This document shows positions 63,395 to 64,000 of a stretch of 64,000 bases of DNA, one piece after another (the stretch's first letter is position 1; every line of letters begins with the position of its first letter). The notes under the pieces were generated by a model, which did not search any database, was not told the origin of the DNA, and worked only from the letters and a program-made list of their open reading frames with translations. Location: NCBI RefSeq assembly GCF_026127265.1, contig NZ_WWFG01000013.1:11710-75709 (forward strand), given 5' to 3'. Made by a program: the position numbers and the translations under genes. Source of the DNA: Nostoc sp. KVJ3. GTDB lineage: Bacteria > Cyanobacteriota > Cyanobacteriia > Cyanobacteriales > Nostocaceae.

Positions 63395-63783
63395 GGGTTT
63401 GTCAGCAGACCTTAAGGGGGAGCAGCATCGGTTTAATACTCTTGCTACATCTTAGTTGTAAAGAGCGTATTTTTTGCGCTAAGTGGTGCGAAAAGGGCTA
63501 TTGTCGCACTATTGCTTGAAGCAGCTGGTGGTGGGGTTTGGGGAGTTATGATCAAAGAATTGACAAATAATTTGCACGATTACTAGAAAATTAATTCTTG
63601 TCATGTGTAAGCCCTGACTATTTGACTAAGTAATAATGCTCCTGTAGGCACACTTAATTCATCCGCCGATTTATCGGGTGCAAAAAATTGTACTGTTTGT
63701 AGTTAGACGAGTCTATTCTGGCTGAGATAGACAAAAATATAGACAGCAAGTTAGACGAACGCCTGGGGAGAGTTGAACGGCGG

Positions 63784-64000
63784 TTGCTAGAACAATTTAG
63801 ACAAGATGATATCCAGCAACCGCCAGAAACATTAATGGAAATTAGCCCAGAGACTAGACCAGATGATAGACAAGAAACGACTCCACCAGATTATCAGACA
63901 ATCCGTGATCGCATTCTTAAATCCCTGATCACAGGGCGTGGAAGGATCGCCACGTCAGCACCTCAATATAAAGCGCGGTCAAGGCGTTAGACAGGTTTAT
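63784..64000 (+). pseudogene. Repeat copy of the small ORF, cut by the window end
   Basis: Equivalent of 5793-6010, with a one-base deletion near 63972. Confidence 0.8.

Larger units (their letters stand above)
58028..64000. repeat. Direct repeat of bases 1-6010: overlap of a circular contig, low-quality copy
   Basis: Gene order and sequence of the first 6 kb recur, 37 bp shorter in total, with scattered single-base deletions, a few insertions and almost no substitutions. The copy runs to the last base of the window, so its true end is not seen. This pattern is typical of an untrimmed circular assembly from long reads. A genuine tandem duplication would not carry indels of this kind in every gene. 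Confidence 0.93.

Noticed and set aside
58028..64000. Genuine tandem duplication with a decaying second copy
   Set aside because: Differences are almost all single-base indels spread over coding and non-coding DNA alike, and the copy begins exactly where the sbcC frame needs base 1; an assembly overlap explains this better.
1..64000. CRISPR array, tRNA or rRNA genes
   Set aside because: No regularly spaced direct repeats with unique spacers, and no tRNA- or rRNA-like sequence recognised; the iteron arrays have 11-bp periods, far too short for CRISPR.

Overview
The window is essentially one whole cyanobacterial plasmid read slightly past its own start. Bases 1-6010 recur at 58028-64000 in the same order. 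The second copy carries dozens of single-base indels, as expected of an untrimmed, poorly polished long-read contig end. The sbcC gene that runs off the right-hand end of the unique part continues in frame at base 2, so the replicon is best read as a circle of about 58.03 kb. A cyanobacterial, probably Nostocales-like, host is suggested by frequent GCGATCGC (HIP1) octamers, AT-rich coding style, a replication protein resembling the CyRepA type and the plasmid gene families present. The host assignment is an inference.

Layout: (A) 52.9 kb through the origin to 1.87 kb: an archaeal-style end-resection operon, nurA-herA-sbcD-sbcC. (B) 1.9-6.0 kb: partition module (repeat array, ParA, small ribbon-helix-helix-like partner), a DUF4365 nuclease-like protein with an overlapping partner, a tyrosine recombinase with a dif-like site upstream, and a small repeated-family ORF. 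(C) 6.1-20.0 kb: four large plus-strand genes: SNF2 helicase, 962-aa beta-rich protein with a NusG-N-like C-terminus, winged-helix-like protein, and a 2.1-kaa DUF1998-type helicase ending in a PLD/MIT_C-like domain. They resemble parts of DISARM and Druantia but match neither exactly, and are the best candidate for an undescribed defence system. (D) 20.7-25.6 kb, minus strand: a conflict-type island of two proteins with effector-associated (death-like) domains, an HExxxH peptidase with a GldG-like N-terminus, and an alpha/beta-hydrolase whose stop codon lies inside an apparent -1 frameshift cassette leading into an effector-associated domain.

(E) 26.1-31.5 kb, minus strand: membrane, coiled-coil and P-loop ATPase proteins typical of plasmid backbones, divergent from a small HTH regulator and accessory ORFs (31.9-33.4 kb). 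(F) 33.7-37.2 kb: replication protein with its ribosome-binding site in a hairpin. (G) 37.2-39.1 kb: gene debris (RepA C-terminal remnant, truncated CDP-diacylglycerol diphosphatase, solo Tn3 end, AAC(3)-I-like fragment with an attC-like site). (H) 39.1-42.1 kb: MOBV relaxase-primase fusion flanked by 91-bp inverted repeats and 11-bp iterons. (I) 42.5-47.8 kb: pentapeptide-repeat membrane protein and a complete Tn3-family transposon with 39-bp ends and AACAG target duplication. (J) 47.9-52.5 kb: small proteins, an HTH-NACHT NTPase (bNACHT-like defence gene) and a frameshifted cupin gene.

Overall this is a mobilizable defence and repair plasmid: replication, partition, multimer-resolution and mobilization functions surround three to five candidate anti-phage or conflict modules.
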